Source of the DNA: Bacteroidota bacterium
GTDB lineage: Bacteria; Bacteroidota; Bacteroidia; Chitinophagales; Chitinophagaceae
Assembly: GCA_023422835.1 (NCBI GenBank)
Contig: JAFAGI010000019.1
Location: 37,978-101,977 of the forward strand
Reading direction: 5' to 3'
DNA: 64,000 nucleotides
Each line of letters opens with the position of its first letter. Position 1 is the stretch's first letter. A program made the position numbers and the translations under genes. Of this stretch, positions 1 to 8,830 are shown piece by piece. A model generated the notes under the pieces. The model saw only the letters and a program-made list of their open reading frames with translations, was not told the DNA's origin and did no database searches.

Positions 1-184
1 TTCTATTCGTCGATGCGCTGCAACGTTTTGTCCAGATCGCCGTTTTCATATGTATAATTCTTCCACGTCATCATCACAATGATAATTATTTTTTCTTACT
101 ATCGGATAATATAACTTTTAAGTTATCCGTTAGTAAACAATTTTGGAAAATTTTCATACTTTTAATACTTCTAATAAAATAATT
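1..184. other. Window edge, no confident gene
   Basis: Apart from a 23-codon minus-strand frame (ATG at 74, TAG at 3-5; it reads MMTWKNYTYENG near its start) there is nothing gene-like before the glycosidase. I do not recognise that frame. It could be a remnant or chance. The remainder is AT-rich and probably holds the promoter of the glycosidase gene. Confidence 0.3.
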
Positions 185-2482
185 ATGAAGAAGATATTTT
201 TCATTGCTATCTGCTTACCATATACATTCACAATGGCACAACAAAAAAACAACAGCCTGATTAAATACATCAACCCGCTGATAGGGACCGAACGCATGGG
301 GCATACATATCCCGGCCCGACCGTTCCCTTTGGCAGTGTGCAGCTAAGCCCTGAAACAGATACAGTGCCTATGCAAGTAAACGGTGAATACAATAAAAGA
401 GTTTATGAATATTGTGCAGGTTATAAATATGAAGACAAGACAATTGTAGGTTTTGCGCACACTCATTTCAACGGCACAGGGCACGCTGACCTCGGGGATT
501 TTTTAGTAATGCCCACAGCAGGTAAGCTGCAGCTTAATCCCGGAACTGCTGACAACCCGGGCAGTGGTTACCGCTCTGCATTTTCTCATAGCAATGAAAT
601 TGCAGAAGCAAACTACTACAAAGTAAAATTAGATGACCACAATATTACAGCAGAGCTCACCACTACTGAACGTGTAGGCGTGCATCAGTATACTTTTCCA
701 AAATCTGAGGAGGCACACATCATCTTGGATATGATGTATAATATTTACAATTACGATGGCAAAAATGTCTGGACATACATTCGTGTAGAAAACGACCACA
801 CCATTACCGGTTATCGCCAGACAAACGGCTGGGCAAAAAACAGGAAAGTATTTTTTGCTGCCCAGTTTTCAAAACCGTTTAAAAATTACGGATATAAAAG
901 TTATGCCCGCAATGAAACCTACACAGGGTTCTGGCGCAGGTTTGATATCTACAACAACTTCCCTGAAATGGCCGGCCATGAGATTCGTGCTTTTTTTGAT
1001 TTTGATACAGAAAGCAATGAAAAAATAGTGGTAAAATTTGCCTTATCGCCCGTGAGCACAGAAGGCGCTATGAGAAACCTGGAAAAAGAAGTCCCCGGCT
1101 GGAATTTTGACAAAATAAAAAATGAAGGTCAGCGAAAATGGCAGAAAGAACTGGAAAAGATTACTGTAGAGATGTTGAGTGAAGAGGACAAAATAAATTT
1201 CTACACCGCTCTATACCATGCATTTATCAATCCCACAATTTACCAGGATGTAGATGGAAAGTACATGGGCCTTGATCAGAACATACATGAGGCAAAAGAT
1301 TTTAATAATTATACCACCTTCTCTTTATGGGATACATACAGAGCGCTGCATCCTTTGCTCACTATACTACAGCCGTCCAGGGCAAATGACATGATCAAGT
1401 CCATGCTGGCGCACTATGATCAGAGTGTACATAAAATGCTGCCTGTATGGTCGCACTATGCCAATGAAAACTGGTGTATGACCGGCTATCATTCTGTATC
1501 GGTACTGTCAGATGCTGTAGTAAAAGGTATGAATACATTTGATGCAAAACGTGCACTGGAAGCTTGTGTGGCCACAGCCAATAACCGTTATTACGACAAC
1601 ATAGCCAATTATAAAAAATATGGCTACATACCTGATGAGAACAGCGGCACGTCTGTATCTACCACACTTGAATATGCTTACGACGATTGGTGTATAGCGC
1701 AAATGGCTAAAAAAATAGGCAATACGAAAGTGTACAATGAATTTATCAAGCGTTCTGAAAGCTATAAAAACGTATTTGATACGTCTATCGGCTTTATGCG
1801 CCCTAAATCGGCAAATGGCCGGTTCAGGCAGCAGTTCGATCCGTTGCAAACACATGGAGAAGGCTTTATTGAAGGCAACTCCTGGAATTTTTCATTTTTC
1901 GTACCTCATGCGCCGTCAGAGTTGATTAAGCTTATGGGCGGCGACAACAAGTTCGTAGAAAAGCTTGATCAGCTCTTCACCATGCATCTCGATGATAAAT
2001 ATTTTGCAAACACCGAGGATATTTCCAGGGAAGGGTTAATTGGCAATTACAATCATGGTAATGAGCCTGCGCACCATGTAGCATATCTCTATAACTTTAC
2101 AAACCAACCTTGGAAGACACAGGAAAAAGTGCGAATGATCATTAAGTCGCAATACAAAAACGGTCCGGATGGCCTTGGAGGAAATGACGATTGCGGGCAA
2201 ATGAGCGCCTGGTATTTGTTTTCAGCGTTTGGCTTCTACCCTGTTGCTCCGGGAAGTGATCAGTATGCTTTGGGAAGCCCGCTGATAAAATCTGCCACCA
2301 TAAAATTAGAGCATGGAAAAAGTTTAAAGATCATTGCACACAACCAGTCAGAACAAAACGTGTATGTTGCCAAAGTGTTGCTGAACGGCAAAAAGCTTCA
2401 GACCCCGTTTATTACACATGCGGATTTAGCCAACGGAGGCAGACTTGAATATTTTATGCAGGAGAGACCCGGCAAAATTTAA
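185..2482 (+). CDS. GH92 family alpha-mannosidase, secreted
   Basis: Exo-acting glycoside hydrolase family 92 enzyme; the family consists of calcium-dependent inverting alpha-mannosidases that trim mannose from glycans. About 765 residues, the usual length. I chose the ATG at 185 rather than the frame's first ATG at 143 because it is followed at once by a signal peptide (MKKIFFIAICLPYTFTMAQ), so the protein is exported. Family landmarks are visible: the N-terminal INPLIGTERMGHTYPGPTVPFG block, EGNSWNFSFFVPHA in the middle, NHGNEPAHHVAYLYNF, and GGNDDCGQMSAWY near residue 662, which holds the likely catalytic acidic residues. Linkage specificity cannot be read from sequence. It stands alone, without a SusC/SusD pair, so it is not in a recognisable polysaccharide utilisation locus here. 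Confidence 0.93.
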   Translation: MKKIFFIAICLPYTFTMAQQKNNSLIKYINPLIGTERMGHTYPGPTVPFGSVQLSPETDTVPMQVNGEYNKRVYEYCAGYKYEDKTIVGFAHTHFNGTGHADLGDFLVMPTAGKLQLNPGTADNPGSGYRSAFSHSNEIAEANYYKVKLDDHNITAELTTTERVGVHQYTFPKSEEAHIILDMMYNIYNYDGKNVWTYIRVENDHTITGYRQTNGWAKNRKVFFAAQFSKPFKNYGYKSYARNETYTGFWRRFDIYNNFPEMAGHEIRAFFDFDTESNEKIVVKFALSPVSTEGAMRNLEKEVPGWNFDKIKNEGQRKWQKELEKITVEMLSEEDKINFYTALYHAFINPTIYQDVDGKYMGLDQNIHEAKDFNNYTTFSLWDTYRALHPLLTILQPSRANDMIKSMLAHYDQSVHKMLPVWSHYANENWCMTGYHSVSVLSDAVVKGMNTFDAKRALEACVATANNRYYDNIANYKKYGYIPDENSGTSVSTTLEYAYDDWCIAQMAKKIGNTKVYNEFIKRSESYKNVFDTSIGFMRPKSANGRFRQQFDPLQTHGEGFIEGNSWNFSFFVPHAPSELIKLMGGDNKFVEKLDQLFTMHLDDKYFANTEDISREGLIGNYNHGNEPAHHVAYLYNFTNQPWKTQEKVRMIIKSQYKNGPDGLGGNDDCGQMSAWYLFSAFGFYPVAPGSDQYALGSPLIKSATIKLEHGKSLKIIAHNQSEQNVYVAKVLLNGKKLQTPFITHADLANGGRLEYFMQERPGKI

Positions 2483-2565
2483 ATCAGCCGCGGCCCAACG
2501 GCTATTTCGTAATCTATTTTTCCTCATAATTGCTTACTTTTATCTGAATTAAACATAGAAGATCT

Positions 2566-3828
2566 ATGGCTGTACCACTGGCAGAACGCATGCGCCCGCA
2601 TACACTGGAAGAACTTGTAGGACAAAAGCATCTTACAGGAGATGGCAGCATTCTGCGTACAGCAATTGAAAATGGCAAAATCCCGTCTATGATCCTGTGG
2701 GGACCGCCCGGCGTGGGCAAAACCACCATTGCCAATATTATAGCCAATACTTTGGAGCTACCGTTTTACCAGCTAAGCGCTATCAGCAGTGGCGTAAAAG
2801 ATGTGCGCGAGGTAATTGAAACCGCGAAAAAACAAACTTCTGCCATATTATTCATAGATGAGATTCACCGGTTCAATAAAAGCCAGCAAGATGCATTATT
2901 GGGTGCAGTTGAAAAAGGCGTCATCACACTGATCGGGGCCACGACTGAAAACCCGTCCTTTGAAGTAAATTCAGCATTGCTGAGCCGCAGCCAGGTATTC
3001 GTATTAAAAGCGCTGGAAAAGAACGACCTTCTTGAATTGCTCCACAGGGTAATAAAGGAAGATGCGCTCATTTCCCAAAAGAAAATCAACATTAAAGAAG
3101 ATGAAGCGCTTATTAATCTTTCAGGTGGCGACGCCCGGAAACTGCTGAACCTCTTTGAACTGGTTATCAACTCTTTTGCTGCAGATAAAGCAATAACCAT
3201 TACCAATAAGATCGTGATGCAGGTAGCACAGAAGAAGATCGCTTTATACGATAAAAGCGGCGAACAGCATTACGACATTATTTCAGCATTTATCAAAAGC
3301 ATGCGCGGCTCAGATCCGAATGCAGCGGTATATTATCTTGCCCGTATGATTGAAGGCGGTGAAGATGTAAAATTCATTGCACGGCGCATGGTGATCTTTG
3401 CCAGTGAAGATATCGGCAACGCCAATCCCAATGCTTTACTGTTGGCAAACGCTGCATTTGATGCCGTCAACAAAATCGGGCACCCCGAAGCCCGCATTAT
3501 ACTCTCTCAATGCGCTGTGTACCTGGCAACTTCCGTTAAAAGCAACGCCAGCTATGAAGCCATCAACATGGCTTTGGCATTTGTACAAAAGACCGGCGAC
3601 CTCCCAGTTCCCCTCCACATCCGTAACGCTCCTACCAAATTAATGAAAGATATGGGCTACCATAAGGGCTATAAATATGCCCATAGTTTTGAAAATAACT
3701 TTGTAGACCTGGAATTCCTGCCTGAATCAATAGCGGGAACGAAATTTTACGAACCGGGAAATAATGCCAGGGAAGATGAAGCCCGTAAACATCTTCGTAA
3801 ACTCTGGAAAGACAAATATGGCTATTAA
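2566..3828 (+). CDS. rarA: Replication-associated recombination protein A (AAA+ ATPase)
   Basis: RarA/MgsA/WRNIP1-family clamp-loader-like ATPase that acts at stalled replication forks. 420 residues, normal for the family. Visible: Walker A GPPGVGKTT at about 46-54, Walker B LFIDEIHRFN at about 95-104, a sensor-1 block IGATTENPSFEVNSALLSR near 121-139, and the C-terminal MgsA-type helical region with AAVYYLARMIEGGED and GHPEARI. The ATG at 2566 follows the glycosidase stop by 83 bases on the same strand; the two functions are unrelated, so co-transcription is not implied. Confidence 0.96.
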   Translation: MAVPLAERMRPHTLEELVGQKHLTGDGSILRTAIENGKIPSMILWGPPGVGKTTIANIIANTLELPFYQLSAISSGVKDVREVIETAKKQTSAILFIDEIHRFNKSQQDALLGAVEKGVITLIGATTENPSFEVNSALLSRSQVFVLKALEKNDLLELLHRVIKEDALISQKKINIKEDEALINLSGGDARKLLNLFELVINSFAADKAITITNKIVMQVAQKKIALYDKSGEQHYDIISAFIKSMRGSDPNAAVYYLARMIEGGEDVKFIARRMVIFASEDIGNANPNALLLANAAFDAVNKIGHPEARIILSQCAVYLATSVKSNASYEAINMALAFVQKTGDLPVPLHIRNAPTKLMKDMGYHKGYKYAHSFENNFVDLEFLPESIAGTKFYEPGNNAREDEARKHLRKLWKDKYGY

Positions 3829-4020
3829 ATAGCGCTGTCTGGTTGCGAATTAAAAAATGATAAAAACCATATTGAAATAAAGGATAAATTCGTCTTTTAT
3901 TATTCAACGCATAAAATTTTGCTTTCCATAATTTCTAATTTTGGTCAACATTAACTTAAATTCTGATCATAAACTAACTTAAAAAGAATTAAGAAAAAAA
4001 TCCCCGATATTTTATCAACT

Positions 4021-4463
4021 TTAGTGGCCCACTATGCATGTGGCGGTGATAATACAGAACAAGCGATCAGCTGGCGTGTAAGTTTCAGTTTTAAACCTAG
4101 AAACTTCAAACCGGATCTTCTTTACAAAATGAGCAGTAAAGTATGTGTTGATCTCAGGTTTATCTGTTAATAATTTGCGGAATTTATCGCGGCTTAACTG
4201 CAACACTTCGCAGCCCTGCCTCGCAACAGCTGTCATGGTATAGTGAGCATCATCAAACAGGGGTAATTCTCCAAAACAATTTTCAAGAAAAACTATTTCA
4301 TGCAAAAACTCTTTACCCTCGCCTGTTTCATTGATAATAGGCATTGTGCCATGCATCAACTGGTTGAAAAACATACATCGTGAACCCTCTTTATAAATAT
4401 ATTCTCCCTGTTTATAGCTTTTTACAGAGGCGCCGGCATCAGTAGTAAGTCTTTATTCAGCAT
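4021..4463 (-). pseudogene. Crp/Fnr-type cyclic-nucleotide-binding regulator, broken at both ends
   Basis: The readable part (ATG at 4374 to stop at 4021, 117 residues) is a cNMP-binding beta-roll: GKEFLHEIV, CFGELPLFDD, YTMTAVA, then the linker KKIRFEVSRFKTETYTPADRLF. Upstream the same frame continues as DAGASVKSYKQGEYIYKEGS but runs into TAA, while the start MLNKDL (ATG at 4463) lies in another frame, so there is an N-terminal frameshift. The C-terminus ends directly after the linker helix, where the DNA-binding helix-turn-helix of this family should begin, and no HTH frame is visible in 3829-4020. I infer a dead regulator. A shortened sensor protein is the less likely alternative. Confidence 0.8.
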
Positions 4464-4502
4464 AAAAAGCAAATTGCATTACATCAAATATAAGCAATTT
4501 AT

Positions 4503-5075
4503 TTACAAAACGCCTTTGGTACTTGGTAACACATCACTCATGGGATCTCGTTTTACTGCCATCTTAATAGCTTTTGCAAAGGCTTTAAAGATGGCTTCAA
4601 TCTTATGGTGCTCGTTGTCGCCTTTGCATTCAATATTTAAATTGCAGCGTGCTGCATCGCTGAACGATTTGAAAAAATGGAAAAACATTTCCGTAGGCAT
4701 ATCTCCTACCTTTTCGCGCTTAAACTCTGCGTTCCATACAGTCCAGTTTCTGCCGCCAAAGTCAATGAGCACCTTGGCCTCAGCATCATCCATGGGCAAA
4801 GCAAAGCCGTAGCGCTCTATGCCACGTTTATTGCCTAAAGCAGCTACAAATGCTTCTCCTAAAGCAATGCCCGTATCTTCGATGGTGTGATGTTCATCTA
4901 CATGCAGGTCGCCTTTTGTTTCAATCCTGAGATCGAGACTGCCATGGCGGGCAATTTGCTCCAACATATGATCAAAGAACCCCAAACCAGTATGGATATA
5001 GGCATTGCCTTTACCATTCAGGGTAAGTTCAACATGTATCCGTGTTTCTTTGGTGTTGCGGTTATGAACTACTGT
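4503..5075 (-). CDS. hisB: HisB imidazoleglycerol-phosphate dehydratase half
   Basis: Catalyses the dehydration of imidazole glycerol phosphate to imidazole acetol phosphate in histidine synthesis. The di-metal signature is intact: [18 protein letters not shown] and [21 protein letters not shown]. The frame can be read upstream to the poly-A tract at 5075-5084 and includes [16 protein letters not shown], a conserved family segment that must be present. No ATG or GTG is available in this frame after the TGA near 5096. The nominal TTG at 4985 would remove about 30 conserved residues. The half is therefore probably made as the C-terminal part of the phosphatase-dehydratase fusion, reached by a -1 shift at the A10 run. 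Sum of both halves: about 379 residues, similar to known bifunctional HisB proteins. No other his genes lie nearby. Confidence 0.88.
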   Translation of the reverse strand, partial: TVVHNRNTKETRIHVELTLNGKGNAYIHTGLGFFDHMLEQIARHGSLDLRIETKGDLHVDEHHTIEDTGIALGEAFVAALGNKRGIERYGFALPMDDAEAKVLIDFGGRNWTVWNAEFKREKVGDMPTEMFFHFFKSFSDAARCNLNIECKGDNEHHKIEAIFKAFAKAIKMAVKRDPMSDVLPSTKGVL

Positions 5076-5641
5076 TTTTTTTTTGATGAAAGAAATTCAT
5101 AGATCTCCTTCCAGCAGGTAGTATCAAGTGCTATCCACTCTCTGAGCTCTTTTGCAGTATCTGATAATTCATGTGCGCCGAGATTATCGCCGTTGTTGAT
5201 CCAGATGCCTTTACAGCCGAGGTTTTTAGCAAGCATTACATCAGTGATCCTGTCGCCGATAACGAATGAATTTTCCATGTCTATTTCAGGATTGTTCATG
5301 TAATGCAAAAGCAGGCCAGGATTGGGCTTGCGGGTATATTCATTATCTTTTTGCCAGGTGCGGTCAAACAATACTTCTTCAAATTCAACACCTTCGTTTT
5401 TGAAAGTTTTTATAATAAAATCATTTACCTCATTGAATGGCCCTTCAGGAAAATCTTCCGTGCCCAGCCCGTCCTGGTTGCTGATCACCACCAATACATA
5501 ATCTAATTCAGCAGCAATCTTAGCCATGTACTGCAAAGCGCCGGGATAAAAAGTAAGCCTGTCGAAAGCATTGATTTTACCGTCCGGTACTTCGTAGATC
5601 AATGTGCCGTCCCTATCAATGAATAATACCTGTTTAGCCAT
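5069..5641 (-). CDS. hisB: HisB histidinol-phosphate phosphatase half
   Basis: HAD-superfamily phosphatase that dephosphorylates L-histidinol phosphate. 190 residues: motif I FIDRDGTL at about 7-14, motif [13 protein letters not shown], the Lys motif in RKPNPG, and motif [18 protein letters not shown]. In Bacteroidota and enterobacteria this domain is normally fused to the dehydratase. Here it ends as [18 protein letters not shown], the KKK being encoded by the A10 tract, six bases before the point where the dehydratase frame takes over. The ATG at 5641 sits about 24 bases below a TAnnTTTG-type -7 box. Alternative: a stand-alone phosphatase next to a decayed dehydratase, but the dehydratase frame shows no other damage. 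Confidence 0.9.
   Translation of the reverse strand: MAKQVLFIDRDGTLIYEVPDGKINAFDRLTFYPGALQYMAKIAAELDYVLVVISNQDGLGTEDFPEGPFNEVNDFIIKTFKNEGVEFEEVLFDRTWQKDNEYTRKPNPGLLLHYMNNPEIDMENSFVIGDRITDVMLAKNLGCKGIWINNGDNLGAHELSDTAKELREWIALDTTCWKEIYEFLSSKKKQ
5075..5084 (-). other. A10 slippery tract joining the two hisB frames
   Basis: Ten consecutive A on the coding strand at the exact seam between the phosphatase frame (reads KKKQ-stop) and the dehydratase frame (reads [14 protein letters not shown]). One extra A, or a -1 ribosomal slip on A-AAA-AAA, makes a single continuous product. Runs of nine or more A are known sites of RNA polymerase slippage in bacteria. Confidence 0.75.
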
Positions 5642-5921
5642 AGTAGTTTAAATTATTTTGTAAACAAATATATTTAAAAATATGGATTGCGGAACAGCTT
5701 AGGTATAAACTTTAGTTTTGAGCTGCGTTTGCACCATGTTTGCATGATCTAAGCAACCGGAGAAAGCGCGATGGTAAATTAAAAACCATCTCTAAAGCAG
5801 CGTACGCTATACTGTGCCGGCAACAAAAAGTCACTTCAGAATACCCTGCGGGCTGTAATCAGAAATTATTCGGTGAGATAATCTGGTGGCAACACTGAGA
5901 ATAAACAATCAGGGTTTTGGC
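5642..5921. other. Intergenic region upstream of hisB
   Basis: Besides the -7 box for hisB this 280-base gap contains a weak hairpin (GATGGT...ACCATC near 5771-5791). I see no reading frame or RNA family that I recognise. Confidence 0.3.
5665..5672 (-). promoter_or_regulatory. -7 box TATATTTG for hisB
   Basis: Perfect match to the Bacteroidota sigma-ABfr -7 consensus TAnnTTTG, 24 bases upstream of the hisB ATG. No clear -33 TTG was found at the right distance. Confidence 0.5.
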
Positions 5922-6602
5922 TTATATCTGCCACTCATTGTGTACAACGGCAATAAGGTAGTATTGCCCTTCTCTTTCATTAAAAATCAGGCGAAGATTT
6001 TTCCAGTCGAATTCACTCTCCCCTGCTTTGGGCTTTTTGTAGTAATCAACGAATGTCTTGCCCGGAAACTTTTGCAGGCTGTTGTCTACGCCATTCGATT
6101 TTCTAAAAAGAGATTTATTGGCTTCCACGCTTGTAAGCATCAGGAAATCAGCATCATAAACGTATTCATTAATGTATTCCTTAAACGAGAGATTAATAGG
6201 GTCACCGCTGCCATCAGCATAGCCCCAGATACGCTTGGTGTTTGACTTACCGAATTTAACAACTTCATCTTTGGTAAAATGATTTTGCCTGGAATTTTCA
6301 ATAAAGGAGTAAGGCGCAAAAACAACACCCAAAACCGGATCTACATAGGAAGCCAGTTTATCAAAGTTCTTCTGCTCCAAAGTTTCTAAAACAGCATTTG
6401 AAAAACTGATGATCGAATTCTCCCTGTTGACCGTTAACTGCCCCGAATCTTTCAATAGGGTATCTGTGTTAACAGCTCTCATAGTATCTTTCAGCAAAGC
6501 ATCCGTGTTTATGGTATCTTTTTCGGCTTGTGCGTCTTCTCGGTTCCGGCAGGAAGAAAAAGTAATCATTACAATCCCGACGCAAATAATTACACGTTTC
6601 AT
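5922..6602 (-). CDS. Hypothetical lipoprotein
   Basis: 226 residues of unrecognised function. The N-terminus MKRVIICVGIVMITFSSC is a lipoprotein signal with the lipid-attachment Cys at 18, so it should be anchored in a membrane, probably facing the periplasm. A Asp/Thr-rich linker (DTINTDALLKDTMRAVNTDTLLKDS) follows, then a globular domain (FSNAVLETLEQKNFDKLASYVDP ... WKNLRLIFNEREGQYYLIAVVH) whose pattern of an early helix and final beta strands recalls NTF2-like folds; that is inference only. It is a single-gene unit between hisB and the M1 peptidase. Confidence 0.8.
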   Translation of the reverse strand: MKRVIICVGIVMITFSSCRNREDAQAEKDTINTDALLKDTMRAVNTDTLLKDSGQLTVNRENSIISFSNAVLETLEQKNFDKLASYVDPVLGVVFAPYSFIENSRQNHFTKDEVVKFGKSNTKRIWGYADGSGDPINLSFKEYINEYVYDADFLMLTSVEANKSLFRKSNGVDNSLQKFPGKTFVDYYKKPKAGESEFDWKNLRLIFNEREGQYYLIAVVHNEWQI

Positions 6603-6628
6603 GCGTATATTTTAATTTTTTCTTTATG

Positions 6629-6791
6629 GTCACATGGGTTAGCCTTCATTCATTCGGGGTTGGCATACACCTTTGCTTATAGCTATTTCATGTAATTTTG
6701 AGTATGCGGCTTTGCGGCTGTTTTTAATAGTCACATGGAATAGCATTTATTCATCCGCGGTTGTATGCAACTTTGCTTATGGCTATTTCAT
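6629..6791. repeat. Imperfect direct repeat, two copies of about 62 bp
   Basis: Copy 1 at 6629-6691 and copy 2 at 6730-6791 share GTCACATGG, TAGC, TTCATTC, a GGTTG core and CTTTGCTTATnGCTATTTCAT with scattered substitutions, separated by 38 bases. The region lies between the start of the lipoprotein gene and the 3' end of the M1 peptidase gene. No open frame covers it. Role unknown. Confidence 0.7.
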
Positions 6792-6898
6792 TTTATACAT
6801 TTCGCAACAAAAGTAAATGAATTTAGCAAGTTTTCTTTCCTGCTAAATTTATATAACAATCTTATAATATTATTTAACAAATTTCTGCCTTGTTTATA

Positions 6899-8659
6899 TC
6901 AATCCTCAACTTGTTTTGCAGTCAAATAGTAACGCTTTTCTATACTATCTTTTTCAAAAAAATTCTTTTCCGCTGCTCCTTTAAGCCTGTAAGTTTGCCA
7001 TGTAGTAAGCGGTTTCAGGCTAATGGACTGCGAATCGTTTGCTAATACCAGCGGCATATCAAAATCTTTCACGCAATTGCCATACCTGTAAAAGACTTCC
7101 TTTTTATCAGGAGAAAAATAATATTCAAATACCGGGATCTGGGTAGTCGTAAGGTATTGCTCAAAAGTCTTGTCGAAGTTGATGCCGGTAAATTCATTGA
7201 TGTACTGCTGCACCTGCCGGTTGCTTACTGCTGTATGATAAAAATCTTTGTTTAGCGACCGCAATAATCCCCTAAAACGCGCGTCATTATTTATCCCCAG
7301 CCTTATATTGTTCACCATGTTTGCGCCTTTATAATACATATCCCCACTACCCGCTCTATTCATACCATACTGCCCTATGATTGGTTTATCGTTCAGAATG
7401 TTTCCCCTGATACCGTAAACATATTCGGCAGCAGCAGCCGCACCAAAATGGTCCTCTACGAACAATACCTCGCTGTAGTTGGTAAAGCTTTCATGTATCC
7501 ACATGTCTGCAATATCCGAAGCGGTAATGCTGTTGCCAAACCACTCATGGCCGCTTTCATGTACAATAATAAAATCAAACTTCAACCCGGAGCTTGAATT
7601 GGATATGTCATTTCCTCTGTAGCCATTAAGATAATTGTTTCCATAGGCAATAGCACTCTGATGTTCCATGCCGAGGTGCGGTGATTCTACAAGCTGGTAG
7701 CCATCTTCATAAAAAGGATACGGGCCAAACCATTTTTCAAAAGATGCCAGGGTTCTCATTACATCAGGAAGCGCGTGCGACCGCATTCTGTCCACGTTAT
7801 AATCCAATGACCATAAAGTCACATCCAGGTTGCCTTTCTCGCCTCTGTACACATGTTTCTGTGCAATGTATTTTCCTATGGAAGGAATAATGTTGTACGA
7901 ATTAATAGGACTTTTTACCTCCCATTTATAGCTTGCCAGATTATTGTTCAACGTTTTTTTCTCAACCAGCCTGCCGTTAGCAACTGCCGAAAGCGTATCA
8001 GGTACAATCATTGTTAGCGAAGCGCCTTCATCTGGCTTATCACTTTGGTGATCTTTGCATGGAAACCAGGCAGATGCTCCTAAACCCTGGCAGGCAACAG
8101 AAACCCAGGGCCTGCCGAGGCTGTCTTTTTCCCAGATAAACCCACCCTGCCACGGCGGCCTCACCGCTTCTTTAGGTTTGCCACCGAAATACACGGTTAG
8201 CTTATATTTCTTGTTTTTAACCTGTTTGGGCATTATTACATAGAAAAGGTTTTCATCGCGTTTGGCTACATTGAGTTTGATAAAACCGTTTAAAATAATG
8301 CTGTCAATAAGCATGGGTTTCTGCAGGTCTATCTGCATAAAAGTTATTCCATCGTCCAATACTTTGTAAATAATATCTGTTTTTCCTTTGATGGATTTAT
8401 TATTATAATCCGGCTGAAACGTAATGTCGTAGCGCATTACATCCCACCATGCCCGCTCTCTTGTAATGCTTCCGCGCAAAGAGTCTCCACGTGAATCTGA
8501 ATAAGCAGTATTTCTAAATTGTGCTTCCGAAGAAATTACAAATGCAGTAAAAATATAGAGTAAGAATATTTTTTTCCTACTTAAATCTTTCAATATTTTA
8601 AATGTTTCGATATACATTCCCGGCAATAGCCTTCGTGATGAGAAAAATTTATCAGCCAT
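6899..8659 (-). CDS. M1 family metallopeptidase, exported
   Basis: Zinc aminopeptidase-type protein of 586 residues, a common length for the short Bacteroidota M1 enzymes that lack the long C-terminal domain. The HEXXH motif HESGH lies near 368, followed by the second Glu ligand in IHESFTNY about 18 residues later; LVESPHLGMEHQSAIAYG is the substrate-binding GAMEN-like region in variant form (GMEHQ). A hydrophobic segment ending ISSEAQ suggests a signal peptide starting about 29 residues in, so the true start may be the internal ATG at 8617 rather than 8659. Final strands read VFYRYGNCVKDFDMPL, typical for this subgroup. Confidence 0.92.
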   Translation of the reverse strand: MADKFFSSRRLLPGMYIETFKILKDLSRKKIFLLYIFTAFVISSEAQFRNTAYSDSRGDSLRGSITRERAWWDVMRYDITFQPDYNNKSIKGKTDIIYKVLDDGITFMQIDLQKPMLIDSIILNGFIKLNVAKRDENLFYVIMPKQVKNKKYKLTVYFGGKPKEAVRPPWQGGFIWEKDSLGRPWVSVACQGLGASAWFPCKDHQSDKPDEGASLTMIVPDTLSAVANGRLVEKKTLNNNLASYKWEVKSPINSYNIIPSIGKYIAQKHVYRGEKGNLDVTLWSLDYNVDRMRSHALPDVMRTLASFEKWFGPYPFYEDGYQLVESPHLGMEHQSAIAYGNNYLNGYRGNDISNSSSGLKFDFIIVHESGHEWFGNSITASDIADMWIHESFTNYSEVLFVEDHFGAAAAAEYVYGIRGNILNDKPIIGQYGMNRAGSGDMYYKGANMVNNIRLGINNDARFRGLLRSLNKDFYHTAVSNRQVQQYINEFTGINFDKTFEQYLTTTQIPVFEYYFSPDKKEVFYRYGNCVKDFDMPLVLANDSQSISLKPLTTWQTYRLKGAAEKNFFEKDSIEKRYYLTAKQVED

Positions 8660-8830
8660 CGTTCAACGTGTATTTTTATTTATTTTAATTTCTCCCTGAG
8701 ATTTTTCCGGGAGTAGTTCAGGATAATCATGCATGGTTTGTACAGCATCCTTACAACTATTCATTACCTGTCATCCTAAATAAAATTTCAAAAACATTTT
8801 TTAAATGTACATTATTTTAGATATTTGATT

